From contig JBFLZR010000006.1 in assembly GCA_040756055.1 (NCBI GenBank), positions 1-64,000 of the forward strand: a DNA stretch of 64,000 nt, in the 5' to 3' direction. This document shows positions 1 through 7,092 of this stretch, one piece after another. The number at the start of each line of letters is the position of its first letter. The stretch's first letter is position 1. Origin of the DNA: Candidatus Zixiibacteriota bacterium. Its GTDB lineage: Bacteria; Zixibacteria; MSB-5A5; GN15; FEB-12. Under the pieces are notes generated by a model. That model worked only from the letters and a program-made list of their open reading frames with translations. It had not been told where the DNA came from and ran no database searches. The position numbers and the translations under genes are program-made.

Positions 1-42
1 CTTCATCCGTTCGTTCATGACACAGCTCTCTTTCCACGGCAC
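1..42 (-). CDS. IS481-like transposase, N-terminal 14 codons only
   Basis: GTG at 40-42 is preceded by AGGAGG at a 7-nt spacing and opens MPWKESCVMNERMK before the window ends. From memory, IS481-family integrase-type transposases commonly begin MPWKE/Q...VM-[ND]ER(M/L)-F, which is the basis for the name. These enzymes carry a DDE catalytic core and a helix-turn-helix. Neither is visible here, so intactness cannot be judged. Confidence 0.55.
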   Translation of the reverse strand, partial: MPWKESCVMNERMK

Positions 43-127
43 AACCAATCCTCCTTGATTTGTACCGTATTATAAGTGTTACCTATGTCATGAGTCTAAA
101 CTGTAACCTATGTTCTGGGTTTGTACC
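1..127 (-). mobile_element. 5' end of an IS481-like insertion sequence, cut by the window edge
   Basis: Reading leftward from about 127, the end begins GGTACAAACCCAGAACATAG and carries two imperfect copies of a 17-bp word (79-95 and 105-121, core TAACCTATGT/TTACCTATGT). An AGGAGG at 50-55 and a GTG-initiated ORF running off the window follow. A non-coding end with repeated binding-site-like words just before a transposase start is typical of IS ends. The DNA right after 127 (GGCGGATTAGGAAACAGGGG) matches the second half of a palindromic repeat found whole at 9982-10062, so the element interrupts that repeat. The family assignment rests on the first 14 residues of the transposase and is moderate. 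Confidence 0.6.
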
Positions 128-160
128 GGCGGATTAGGAAACAGGGGATTTTGACCTACA
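128..160. repeat. Half copy of palindromic repeat family R3, interrupted by the IS
   Basis: GGCGGATTAGGAAACAGGGG followed by ATTTTGACCTAC matches the right half of the R3 element seen complete at 9982-10062, with one base changed (TTTTGACC for TTTCGACC). The left half, which should carry GTCGAAACCTCTCC, is absent because the insertion sequence lies there. The other half may lie beyond the window on the far side of the element. Confidence 0.7.
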
Positions 161-214
161 AAGAATCTGAGAGAGGGGGAACGGCTCGGTCCGATTGACC
201 AAGTCTGGATGGAT

Positions 215-1225
215 TTATTTGCGGTGGAGGATGATGGCGGTGATGTCGTCGGCGTTCCGACGGCCACCGGTGAAATCAAGAACATTCAAAAGAAGATCAT
301 CGACAACACCATCAAACGGTCGCCCGGCACGGTCGCGGAAAAACTCCACGATCCGCTCCTGCTCGAACTCCTCGCCCGACACATTCTGCGCCTCGGTGAT
401 ACCATCGGTGTAAAGCGCCAAATAATCCCCCGCGCGCAGCTTCAGGCTGCCCTCGTCGTAGCGGAAATCCTCGTGCACCCCCATCACCGTCCCGGTGGCC
501 TCGAGCAGCTCAACCGAACCACCATCGCGAAATACAATCGGGGGAGGATGTCCGGCGTTGGCAAAAGTGATGTGGGTTTCGTCGGCCGATGTTTTATGAA
601 GACACAAACAGACCATCGACACGAACTTCGTCACCGGCACATTGCGGCAGATCCATTGATTGAGGCGCGTAACCAGCGGGGCGGGGGAGTCGATGTCGGC
701 GGAGAGGACGCGCAGTGCTCCCTGGAAATTCGACATGAGCAGTCCGGCGGGAAGGCCGTGTCCCATAGCATCGGCGATGACAATCCGCATGGTGTTGCCA
801 TCGGGGCCTTCGAGAAAATCATAATAATCGCCGCCGATATCGCTCGCGGCAAGCGATTTGACAGCCAGGTCGAAACGGGGGATCGCGGGGATGCGCTGCG
901 GAAGCAGGGCGCGATGAATCTTGCTGGCCAGAAAGAGGTCCTCTTCAAGGGCGGCCTTCTCGGCTTCGCTGATGCACTCGAGGCAGACGCGCCGGATCGG
1001 CTGGATTTCGAGACGGTCGGGCTCGATACCATCGTGGCAAATGTCGCACTTGCCGAATGAGCCGCTCTCGATTCGCCCGAGGGCATCCTTTATCTGGCCC
1101 ATGAGTTGCCTGACGGCGGCGGCTTCTTCGTCGCGAAGACCGGCGCCGGAATTGAGCCAGTCAGTCAGGTTCTGTCGGCGCTCTATGAGAAGATCGCGGA
1201 AATGTCTGAAATCGGATAGTTGCAT
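215..1225 (-). CDS. DksA/TraR-type zinc finger fused to a PP2C (RsbU/SpoIIE) phosphatase
   Basis: Predicted cytoplasmic serine/threonine phosphatase of the SpoIIE/RsbU group, which in characterised systems dephosphorylates anti-anti-sigma proteins. From the ATG at 1225 the protein has 336 residues. Residues 1-55 are helical. A four-cysteine knuckle follows (C60, C63, C81, C84; CDIC...CLEC) of the DksA/TraR type. The PP2C domain then shows DIGGDYYD, IADAMGHG, AGHPPP, LYTDGITEA and DDITAIIL, with the metal-binding Asp residues present. A GTG eight codons upstream is an alternative start. No kinase or STAS partner lies beside it. The fusion is unusual: DksA fingers normally sit on RNA-polymerase-binding proteins. 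The family call is firm; the target is unknown. Confidence 0.85.
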   Translation of the reverse strand: MQLSDFRHFRDLLIERRQNLTDWLNSGAGLRDEEAAAVRQLMGQIKDALGRIESGSFGKCDICHDGIEPDRLEIQPIRRVCLECISEAEKAALEEDLFLASKIHRALLPQRIPAIPRFDLAVKSLAASDIGGDYYDFLEGPDGNTMRIVIADAMGHGLPAGLLMSNFQGALRVLSADIDSPAPLVTRLNQWICRNVPVTKFVSMVCLCLHKTSADETHITFANAGHPPPIVFRDGGSVELLEATGTVMGVHEDFRYDEGSLKLRAGDYLALYTDGITEAQNVSGEEFEQERIVEFFRDRAGRPFDGVVDDLLLNVLDFTGGRRNADDITAIILHRK

Positions 1226-1520
1226 AAAATCACTTTCTGGACCCGGCACGTATTGCCGTCAATTATACATACGTTCGGGGGAGTATAAGGTTTAAGTTCA
1301 GAAAGTAGAAAATGGGTCGGGTTTATCCCTGCGAAGACTGTCAGGTGGGGACACCTGACAGCACGATGATACCCCGCCTATAGCGTCAGCGGCAGGTGGG
1401 AGATAATTCGAGATTAGCCCAACTGTTAGGCGGGGCACAGTAGGCGTTCGATTGATCAAACGTGCTACCCGGTGAATCGGAAGATTCACCGGGTACGAAT
1501 CCCATAGCAAGCTATGGGGC

Positions 1521-1578
1521 ACCCTATTCCCACCGCAAGCGGATGGGGGACCCTATTCCCACCGTAAGCGGATGGGGC
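1521..1578. repeat. Two tandem 29-bp hairpin units
   Basis: ACCCTATTCCCACCG is followed by C/TAAGCGGATGGGG. The two units abut exactly (1521-1549, 1550-1578) and differ at two positions. Each can fold into CCCACCG-(C/T)AAG-CGGATGGG. A related hairpin, CCCATAG-CAAG-CTATGGG, precedes them at 1501-1518. Confidence 0.85.
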
Positions 1579-1604
1579 ACCGGGGCATTTTGTCACCCGT
1601 CGTT

Positions 1605-1632
1605 GTAGGGGTTCAAAATTTTGAACCCCTAC
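1605..1632. repeat. Perfect 28-bp palindrome
   Basis: GTAGGGGTTCAAAA is followed directly by its exact reverse complement. The next R1-type hairpin starts immediately after it. No gene is near enough for this to be an obvious operator. Confidence 0.9.
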
Positions 1633-1717
1633 AGGTCAGGCCCAAACAAGGTTTGAGCCTGCCACCCGTCCGGATACAACAGGTCAGGCCCAAACAAAGT
1701 TTGAGCCTGCCACCCGT
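1632..1717. repeat. Two R1-type hairpin repeats in tandem
   Basis: Copies at 1632-1668 and 1680-1717 each read CAGGTCAGGCCCAAACAA then (G/A)GTTTGAGCCTGCCACCCG. They are the GGCCC/GAGCC version of the R1 element that appears as GTCATGTCCAAACAAG...CATGCCACCCG at 8783, 9812, 10066 and 10231. Confidence 0.85.
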
Positions 1718-2195
1718 CGGCAGAACCGCTTCGGATTCTTCCCTGCGAAGACTGACTGGATTCCGTCCCGCCACAGGCGGACTCGGAAGTTTTCAACGGA
1801 ATGACGCGACCTTGCCGATCGCATCTAACGGGTTCCGTCAGGTGCTGTCCCCGAAAGTTTCGGGGATGTCACCTGACGGCGATCTAATCAAACGCGACCT
1901 CATGCCTCTTCCTCCCTCGCCCTCCGGGAGAGGGTTGGGGTGAGGGGGGAGGTTTAATCGGTTTTGCGGGAGAATGCGTTGCTGCGAAAAGAAGACAGGC
2001 GCGGTCTGGTATTTTTGAGTTGACACGTAGAGCGTTAATCCGTTTCTTGAGAGAGTAGAGGGCGGCTGAAAGGCAATAAGAATATCCTCGGCTGCAAGAC
2101 ACCTTGCCTTCATCCTGTGGAACCTTAAATACTATCCTGCTCGTTAGCAGTAACCTTCGTACGTATAAGGTCCGGGCGATTTAATGAGGGACAAG

Positions 2196-3986
2196 ATGGC
2201 TAAGACTAATCATCTTGAAGAAAAAGTCGGTCAGCTGGAGCGGTCTTTGGCGGACCATCGTAGGCTGGAACGTGAGCTTAGGGCTGCCAAGGAATTCAAC
2301 GAAAATCTCATTGAGACGGCCAACGCGATAGTCCTTACGCTCGACCTCGATGCCAATATAACTCTCTTCAATAGAATGGCCGAACAGTTGACCGGGTACA
2401 CCAAAGATGAGGTTATCGGTCGCAACTGGATGGAGTTGTTCATTCCGGACGTAGTTCGCGGCGGCGTTGAAAAGATCTTCCGGGATGTTGTCATAGGCAA
2501 GGCGCCGATTACCGATTACGAAAATCCGATTATCACGAAATCCGGCGAGGAAAAGATAATCAAATGGAGCAACAGCATAATATATAATTCCGGTCGTGCG
2601 CCCGAGGGCGTATTGAGCATCGGTGTCGATGTTACCGAGCAGTGGCGCGCCCGAAGAGAACTGCTGTCGAGTGAGGCGAAATACCGAAAAGTTTTCGAGG
2701 CCGCCAACGATGTTATTTTCGTGTTCCGGGGCGAGGAGATAATAGACTGCAACAGCCGGACTGTCGAGATGTTCGGATATGACAAGCGGGAGGAAATGAT
2801 CGGACTGCATCCGTGGGAATTTTCTCCCGAGTATCAGCCCGATGGTCAGGCATCGCGGGCCAAAGCGGAGTATCTTATCAACGAGGCGTTGAGCGGTCGG
2901 CCGCAGTTTTTCCCGTGGAAACACCGGCGGATCAACGGCGAATTGTTCGACGCCGAGGTTTCGCTGAGTTCCTTTCAGGTCGCGGGCGACAGCTATTTGC
3001 TGGCGGTGGTGCGAGATGTCACCGAGCGAAAGAGAGCGGAGACCATGCTCCGGTCGGTGGTGCAAGGAACCTCGCTGACAACCGGACAGGAGTTTTTCAG
3101 GTCACTGGTGGAACATCTCGCCAAAGGCCTCGGTGTCAGCAGCGCGCTTGTGGCGGAGTTGCACGGTGGCGACGAGACGGGTGTCGATACGCTGGCGTTT
3201 TATGACAGGGGTGAGTTCCGCGAGAATATCACCTATGCTCTGTCCGGGACACCGTGTGCCGAGATTGTCAAAAAGGCGCTGCCGTTTTGCTTCAGCGATG
3301 TACAGTCGTCTTTTCCGAAAGGGCACCTGCTGAAGCAACTTGACATACGAGTCTATCTCGGCGCGCCGTTAGTCACCGCCGAGGGGGAGGTGATGGGGAT
3401 CATAGCTATCATGCATCACGATGCTATTACCGAAGAATTGGTCAAACAGGCAGAGTCTCTGCTCACCATTTTCGCCTCTCGCGCCGTGGCCGAACTCCAG
3501 CGGCTCCGCGCCGAGCAGGAAGTCCTCGGCGCCAAAGAGCGACTTCAGGCGGAAAGCGAAGCCCTGAGTCAGAAAAATATCGCCATGAAGGAGATTCTCG
3601 AGCATATCGAGAAAGACCGGGATCAATTCCGCGAAGAGCTGTCGATGAAAGTCGAGAATCTTCTGCTGCCGGTGGTGTCGAAATTGCGAAGTCATGATGG
3701 CAAGTTGCCGGCCAAAGATATCGACCATCTTGAAGATATCCTCAAATCGATTCTTGCCAGGGAGATCGATGTCTTCAAGCGCAACCTGGCTCGTCTTTCG
3801 GGAAGGGAGATTCAGATTTGCGAGATGATTCGTAACGGGTTGTCATCTAAGGAGATAGCCGAAGTGCTCGGGATATCGCTGGACACGGTTCAGAAACATA
3901 GAGAGTCGATTCGAGACAAACTTCAGATAAAACGCAGCCAGGTCAATCTAACTACTTACCTCAGGTCCCGACCCTGGATTTCATAA
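2196..3986 (+). CDS. PAS-PAS-GAF sensor with LuxR-type DNA-binding domain
   Basis: Predicted one-component transcription regulator. The order is an N-terminal coiled coil (about residues 5-30), PAS 1 (about 35-140, ITLFNRMAEQLTGYTKDEVIG), PAS 2 (about 160-280, DVIFVFRGEEIIDCNSRTVE), a GAF domain (about 295-440), a second coiled coil (about 445-490) and a C-terminal LuxR/GerE helix-turn-helix (last 60 residues, LSGREIQICEMIRNGLSSKE then TVQKHRESIRDKL). There are no transmembrane segments, so it should sense a cytoplasmic signal. I chose the ATG at 2196 over the in-frame ATG at 2184 because GAGGG lies five bases before it. No kinase or receiver domain is present. The ligand is unknown, and no regulated gene can be named from context. 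Confidence 0.88.
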   Translation: MAKTNHLEEKVGQLERSLADHRRLERELRAAKEFNENLIETANAIVLTLDLDANITLFNRMAEQLTGYTKDEVIGRNWMELFIPDVVRGGVEKIFRDVVIGKAPITDYENPIITKSGEEKIIKWSNSIIYNSGRAPEGVLSIGVDVTEQWRARRELLSSEAKYRKVFEAANDVIFVFRGEEIIDCNSRTVEMFGYDKREEMIGLHPWEFSPEYQPDGQASRAKAEYLINEALSGRPQFFPWKHRRINGELFDAEVSLSSFQVAGDSYLLAVVRDVTERKRAETMLRSVVQGTSLTTGQEFFRSLVEHLAKGLGVSSALVAELHGGDETGVDTLAFYDRGEFRENITYALSGTPCAEIVKKALPFCFSDVQSSFPKGHLLKQLDIRVYLGAPLVTAEGEVMGIIAIMHHDAITEELVKQAESLLTIFASRAVAELQRLRAEQEVLGAKERLQAESEALSQKNIAMKEILEHIEKDRDQFREELSMKVENLLLPVVSKLRSHDGKLPAKDIDHLEDILKSILAREIDVFKRNLARLSGREIQICEMIRNGLSSKEIAEVLGISLDTVQKHRESIRDKLQIKRSQVNLTTYLRSRPWIS

Positions 3987-4356
3987 CGGGTATACGCATT
4001 TTATACGCACTTTTTGCGGATTGCTAAGTCGTTCAAAATTACCGATTTATTGCGTGTGGTCGCGGACATACATCTCGCTTGACAACGGGATCTCGATGCC
4101 GCAACTGTGGTCACGAGCACAGGCCACTTCATTGTGGCTGTTGAACGACATCTTTGATTGACATCTTTGACTGACATCTTGGACTGACAACTTGGGCTGA
4201 CATCTTGGATTGACATCGTTGGTTCGACAACTTCGAATAGACATCTTTGATCGACATCTTTGACAGACATCTTTGACACGTATCGAGATCCCGACCACAC
4301 TTTTATTGCGATTGGTCCTCTCCCGATCTATCCACGAGAAATATAGCGATTGCCTG
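3987..4356. other. Gap between convergent genes holding a tandem repeat array
   Basis: This non-coding gap separates the 3' ends of the LuxR-type regulator (+) and recR (-). Its centre is a 13-bp tandem array. No convincing terminator hairpin with a T tract was found for either gene. Confidence 0.7.
4147..4278. repeat. 13-bp tandem repeat, ten copies
   Basis: The unit GACATCTTTGATT (variants GACATCTTGGACT, GACAACTTGGGCT, GACATCTTTGACA) repeats ten times head to tail, starting at 4147, 4160, 4173, 4186, 4199, 4212, 4226, 4240, 4253 and 4266. Eight units are 13 bp and two are 14 bp. The 14-bp units break any reading frame, so it is not a protein repeat. The first and last units are most alike and the middle ones have drifted. 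Confidence 0.92.
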
Positions 4357-4962
4357 CTAAAAATCCTGGCGGCCCTCGAGGGCGCGGGTGAGCGTGATCG
4401 AGTCGGCGAACTCAAGATCCGATCCGACCGGCAAGCCGCGGGCGATGCGCGTCACCCTGATGCCCATCGGTTTGATCAGCTTTGACAGGTAAATAGCGGT
4501 AGCCTCCCCCTCGACATTGGGATTGGTGGCGATAATCAGTTCCTCGACCTCGCCGGAGTGCAGCCGGTTTAACAGCTCGGCTATTTTCAGATCATCCGGC
4601 CCGATACCGTCGAGCGGCGAGAGCCTTCCCCCGAGAATGTGAAAGAGGCCTCTGAAACCCTCGGCTTTATCAATCGCGGCAGCATCGGCGGTCTCTTCGA
4701 CAACGCAGATGACATTGCGCTGGCGTTTGGGATCATCGCAAATCTGGCAGGGGTCGGTCTCGGAGATGTTGTTGCAGACCGAGCAGAAGCCGACTTTCTC
4801 TTTGACCTCGCGAATGGTGTCGGCCAATTCGAAAGCTTCTTCTTTGGAGAGTTTGAGAATATGAAAGGCCAGTCGCGCGGCGGATTTCCGCCCGATACCG
4901 GGCAGCCGCGCCAATCGATTGGCCAAACGCTCTACGGATCCTGCCGATTTAAACATGGTCAC
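4357..4962 (-). CDS. recR: Recombination mediator RecR
   Basis: RecR works with RecF and RecO to load RecA on gapped single-stranded DNA. The 201-residue product has the family's full length. An N-terminal helix-hairpin-helix (LARLPGIGRKSAARLAFHIL) is followed by the zinc knuckle C60, C63, C72, C75 and a Toprim domain (CVVEETAD; ATNPNVEGEATA). The GTG at 4962 has GAGG six bases upstream and is preferred over the ATG two codons later. It lies 8 bp after ybaB, in the widespread dnaX-ybaB-recR order, and is probably co-transcribed with them. Confidence 0.96.
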   Translation of the reverse strand: MTMFKSAGSVERLANRLARLPGIGRKSAARLAFHILKLSKEEAFELADTIREVKEKVGFCSVCNNISETDPCQICDDPKRQRNVICVVEETADAAAIDKAEGFRGLFHILGGRLSPLDGIGPDDLKIAELLNRLHSGEVEELIIATNPNVEGEATAIYLSKLIKPMGIRVTRIARGLPVGSDLEFADSITLTRALEGRQDF

Positions 4963-4970
4963 ACATTACC

Positions 4971-5297
4971 TCAGAAAGGTAGGTTCATGCCGGGGATATT
5001 CAGACCGCCGGTGAGAGCCGACATTTTTTCCGCTTGAAGCTCCTGGGCTTTTTCTTTGGCCTGTTTGACGGCCGCGAGAATCAGGTCCTGAAGCATCTCG
5101 ACATCATCGGGATCGACGACCTCGGGGTCGATATTGACGCCGGTGATGTCCATTTTGCCATTGATGGTGATTTTGACCATACCGCCGCCGGAGGTTCCCT
5201 CGACTTCGGTTCGTTCCAGTTCAGCCTGGATTTCTTCCATCTTGGCCTGCATCTGCTGGAACTGCTTCATCATATTTCCCAGTCCGCCTTTAGACAT
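4971..5297 (-). CDS. ybaB: YbaB/EbfC nucleoid-associated protein
   Basis: A small DNA-binding dimer that coats DNA; its exact role is unsettled in most bacteria. The 108-residue product starts MSKGGLGNMMKQFQQMQAKM and has the glycine-rich strand GTSGGGMVKITINGK and the DPDDVEMLQDLILAAVKQA helix typical of the family. The ATG at 5297 has AAGGAG eight bases upstream. A longer reading with eight extra residues lacks such a site. It sits between dnaX and recR as in many genomes. Confidence 0.95.
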   Translation of the reverse strand: MSKGGLGNMMKQFQQMQAKMEEIQAELERTEVEGTSGGGMVKITINGKMDITGVNIDPEVVDPDDVEMLQDLILAAVKQAKEKAQELQAEKMSALTGGLNIPGMNLPF

Positions 5298-5327
5298 TGC
5301 AATCTCCTTTGAATTACTCAACCGTTG

Positions 5328-6992
5328 TCATTTGGGTTTTTTGACGCCGATCACCTCGCCGTTGACTTTCTCAATGAGCATACGGATTCGCGGCGAGCTC
5401 TCGACCAGCTTTTTTACATCAACAGCCGAACCGTTGTTTTGTTTCTCCGTTTGTGCGGGAGCTTTCAGGCTGTGGTCTATTTCCAGTCTGAGGCTGAGAT
5501 TGGCCTTGAAATGCTCGCGCAACAGGTCGGTAATAAATTTTATATTGTCCGGTTTTTCAACTATTACTTTGGAATTTTCACCCGATGACGGAAAGACCGC
5601 CAGCACTCTGTTTTCTTTGATTTCGCGAAGCTGGACCATCCCCAGCTGTGAGGCCAGCATGGGCCGTTTGGCTTTGAGGATATCCAGAAAATTGTCCCAG
5701 CCGGAGCGAAGCATGAGGATATTGACAGCGCGATCGTGGATAGGTGGCGGAGCGGGTTTTTCTTCGGGCTGGTTTCTTACGAGAGTGACCGGAGTGCTCA
5801 GGGATTCACTCTTTTTTTTTTCGGGCTGGCCGAACAGGTCGCCGCCGGTATTGGCGGGTGATTGCTGGATCGCCTGAAGGACTTCCTCGAATTTCACGGT
5901 GGATTCCATCTCGGCCATTTTGACCGCCGTCATTTCGAGAAGCAGACGTCCATCGAGACCGCTGTCTTTGAGGTCGGAGTTTAAGTCGGCCATGGTTTTC
6001 ATGAGGCGAATGATGTCGCCCACAGTGAAGCAGGCTGCCTGTTCGGAGTAATCGCTCAGTTCTTCTTCGCCGAACGCCAGCAGGTCGCCGGATTCTTTGT
6101 CGGTGATCAGTACGAGGAGGACGCGGAAGTGTTCGAGGAGTTCGGCCACGAAATCTTTGGGGTCAACGCCGCTGTCGAAGATCGTTTTTATCAGGCGGAG
6201 CGCAGTTTTGCTTTCTCTCGAAGCGATGGCGGCGGTAAAATCGAACAGGAACCTTCGGTCGACCAGCCCAAGGGCCTGGATAACGTGCTCTTCGGTGATG
6301 CTGTCAGTCGTGAAGGCGGCAATCTGGTCGAGCAATGACAGCGAGTCGCGCACGGAGCCATCAGCCTTGCGGGCAATCAGGCGCAGGGCGCCATCGGTAA
6401 TTTTCATCTTCTCGGCCCGGGCGATATTGGTCAGGTGATTGGCCAGCTCTTTTACTGAAACGCGTTTGAAGTCGAAGCGCTGGGTGCGGGAGAGGATTGT
6501 CTCCGGCACTTTGAACGGTTCGGTAGTGGCCAGGATGAACATGGCGTGCGGAGGTGGTTCTTCGAGTGTCTTAAGCAGGGCATCGAAGGCCGGTCCGGAA
6601 AGACGGTGGACTTCATCGATGACATATATGAGCTTTTTCCCTCCGGCTGGGGAGTGGCGGACATTTTCGCGCAGACGTCGGATATCATCGACACCCGTAT
6701 TCGAGGCGGCGTCGATTTCGAGAACATCGAGCGATGAACCGCGGGTGATTTCCTGGCAGGCAGAGCATTCGCCGCATGGCTGAGGAGTCGGGCCATTAAC
6801 GCAGTTGACCGCTTTGGCCAGAATGCGGGCGGTGGAAGTTTTACCGGTACCGCGCGGGCCGCAAAAAAGATAGGCTGAACCGATCCGGTCGTTTTTGATA
6901 CTGTTTTGCAGGGTTTTGGTTACATGTTCCTGCGCGACAATATCTTCAAAGTTTTGCGGTCGGTATTTTCGGGCGAAAACGAGATAGCTCAT
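5328..6992 (-). CDS. dnaX: DNA polymerase III subunits tau/gamma
   Basis: Clamp-loader ATPase that opens and loads the beta clamp; the tau C-terminus also tethers polymerase and helicase. In 554 residues one sees Walker A (GPRGTGKTS, about 45-53), the four-cysteine zinc module (C-x8-C-x2-C-x2-C, PCGECSACQ), Walker B (VIDEVHRL), the sensor region ATTEPFKVPETILSRTQRF and a divergent C-terminal tau region. Codons 391-394 read GAA AAA AAA AAG inside a run of ten A. In the -1 frame GAG TGA follows at once, giving a predicted 395-residue gamma form. This is the same AAAAAAGAGTGA arrangement as the E. coli dnaX frameshift site. It is followed by ybaB and recR. Confidence 0.97.
   Translation of the reverse strand: MSYLVFARKYRPQNFEDIVAQEHVTKTLQNSIKNDRIGSAYLFCGPRGTGKTSTARILAKAVNCVNGPTPQPCGECSACQEITRGSSLDVLEIDAASNTGVDDIRRLRENVRHSPAGGKKLIYVIDEVHRLSGPAFDALLKTLEEPPPHAMFILATTEPFKVPETILSRTQRFDFKRVSVKELANHLTNIARAEKMKITDGALRLIARKADGSVRDSLSLLDQIAAFTTDSITEEHVIQALGLVDRRFLFDFTAAIASRESKTALRLIKTIFDSGVDPKDFVAELLEHFRVLLVLITDKESGDLLAFGEEELSDYSEQAACFTVGDIIRLMKTMADLNSDLKDSGLDGRLLLEMTAVKMAEMESTVKFEEVLQAIQQSPANTGGDLFGQPEKKKSESLSTPVTLVRNQPEEKPAPPPIHDRAVNILMLRSGWDNFLDILKAKRPMLASQLGMVQLREIKENRVLAVFPSSGENSKVIVEKPDNIKFITDLLREHFKANLSLRLEIDHSLKAPAQTEKQNNGSAVDVKKLVESSPRIRMLIEKVNGEVIGVKKPK
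5806..5821 (-). promoter_or_regulatory. dnaX: A10-G slippery site with immediate -1 stop in dnaX
   Basis: On the coding strand ten A residues (5821 down to 5812) are followed by GAGTGA. A -1 shift ends translation at TGA (5808-5806), one codon after the site, giving a 395-residue gamma subunit. GAGTG/CACTC immediately downstream can form a small stem. I saw no Shine-Dalgarno-like stimulator upstream. Ribosomal -1 shifting (as in E. coli) and transcriptional slippage on A10 (as in Thermus dnaX) are both possible. Confidence 0.75.
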
Positions 6993-7092
6993 AGGTGGCT
7001 AATATACGAAAAACGAGTGCCTGTGGGAACGATATTTTCAGGCAAAGATCAATATGTGATGGTAAGCGGAAATTGACCGCCATCGGCAAGGT

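Larger units (their letters stand above)
1226..2195. other. Long non-coding interval filled with hairpin repeats
   Basis: No ORF here resembles a protein. The interval holds inverted repeats: CTGTCAGGTG/CACCTGACAG at 1338-1361; CCCATAG/CTATGGG at 1501-1518; two 29-bp tandem units at 1521-1549 and 1550-1578, each with a CCCACCG/CGGATGGG hairpin; a perfect 28-bp palindrome at 1605-1632; two R1-type elements at 1632-1668 and 1680-1717; CCGTCAGGTG/CACCTGACGG at 1835-1879; and a GC-rich hairpin at about 1907-1945. A promoter for the downstream regulator should lie before 2184, but I could not pick one with confidence. Confidence 0.8.

Noticed and set aside
209-1060. Plus-strand ORF of 283 codons
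   Set aside because: It is antisense to the zinc-finger/PP2C gene, whose product has clear motifs; the plus-strand translation has none.
4147-4278. CRISPR array
   Set aside because: Repeats are 13 bp with no unique spacers between them, and no cas genes are near.
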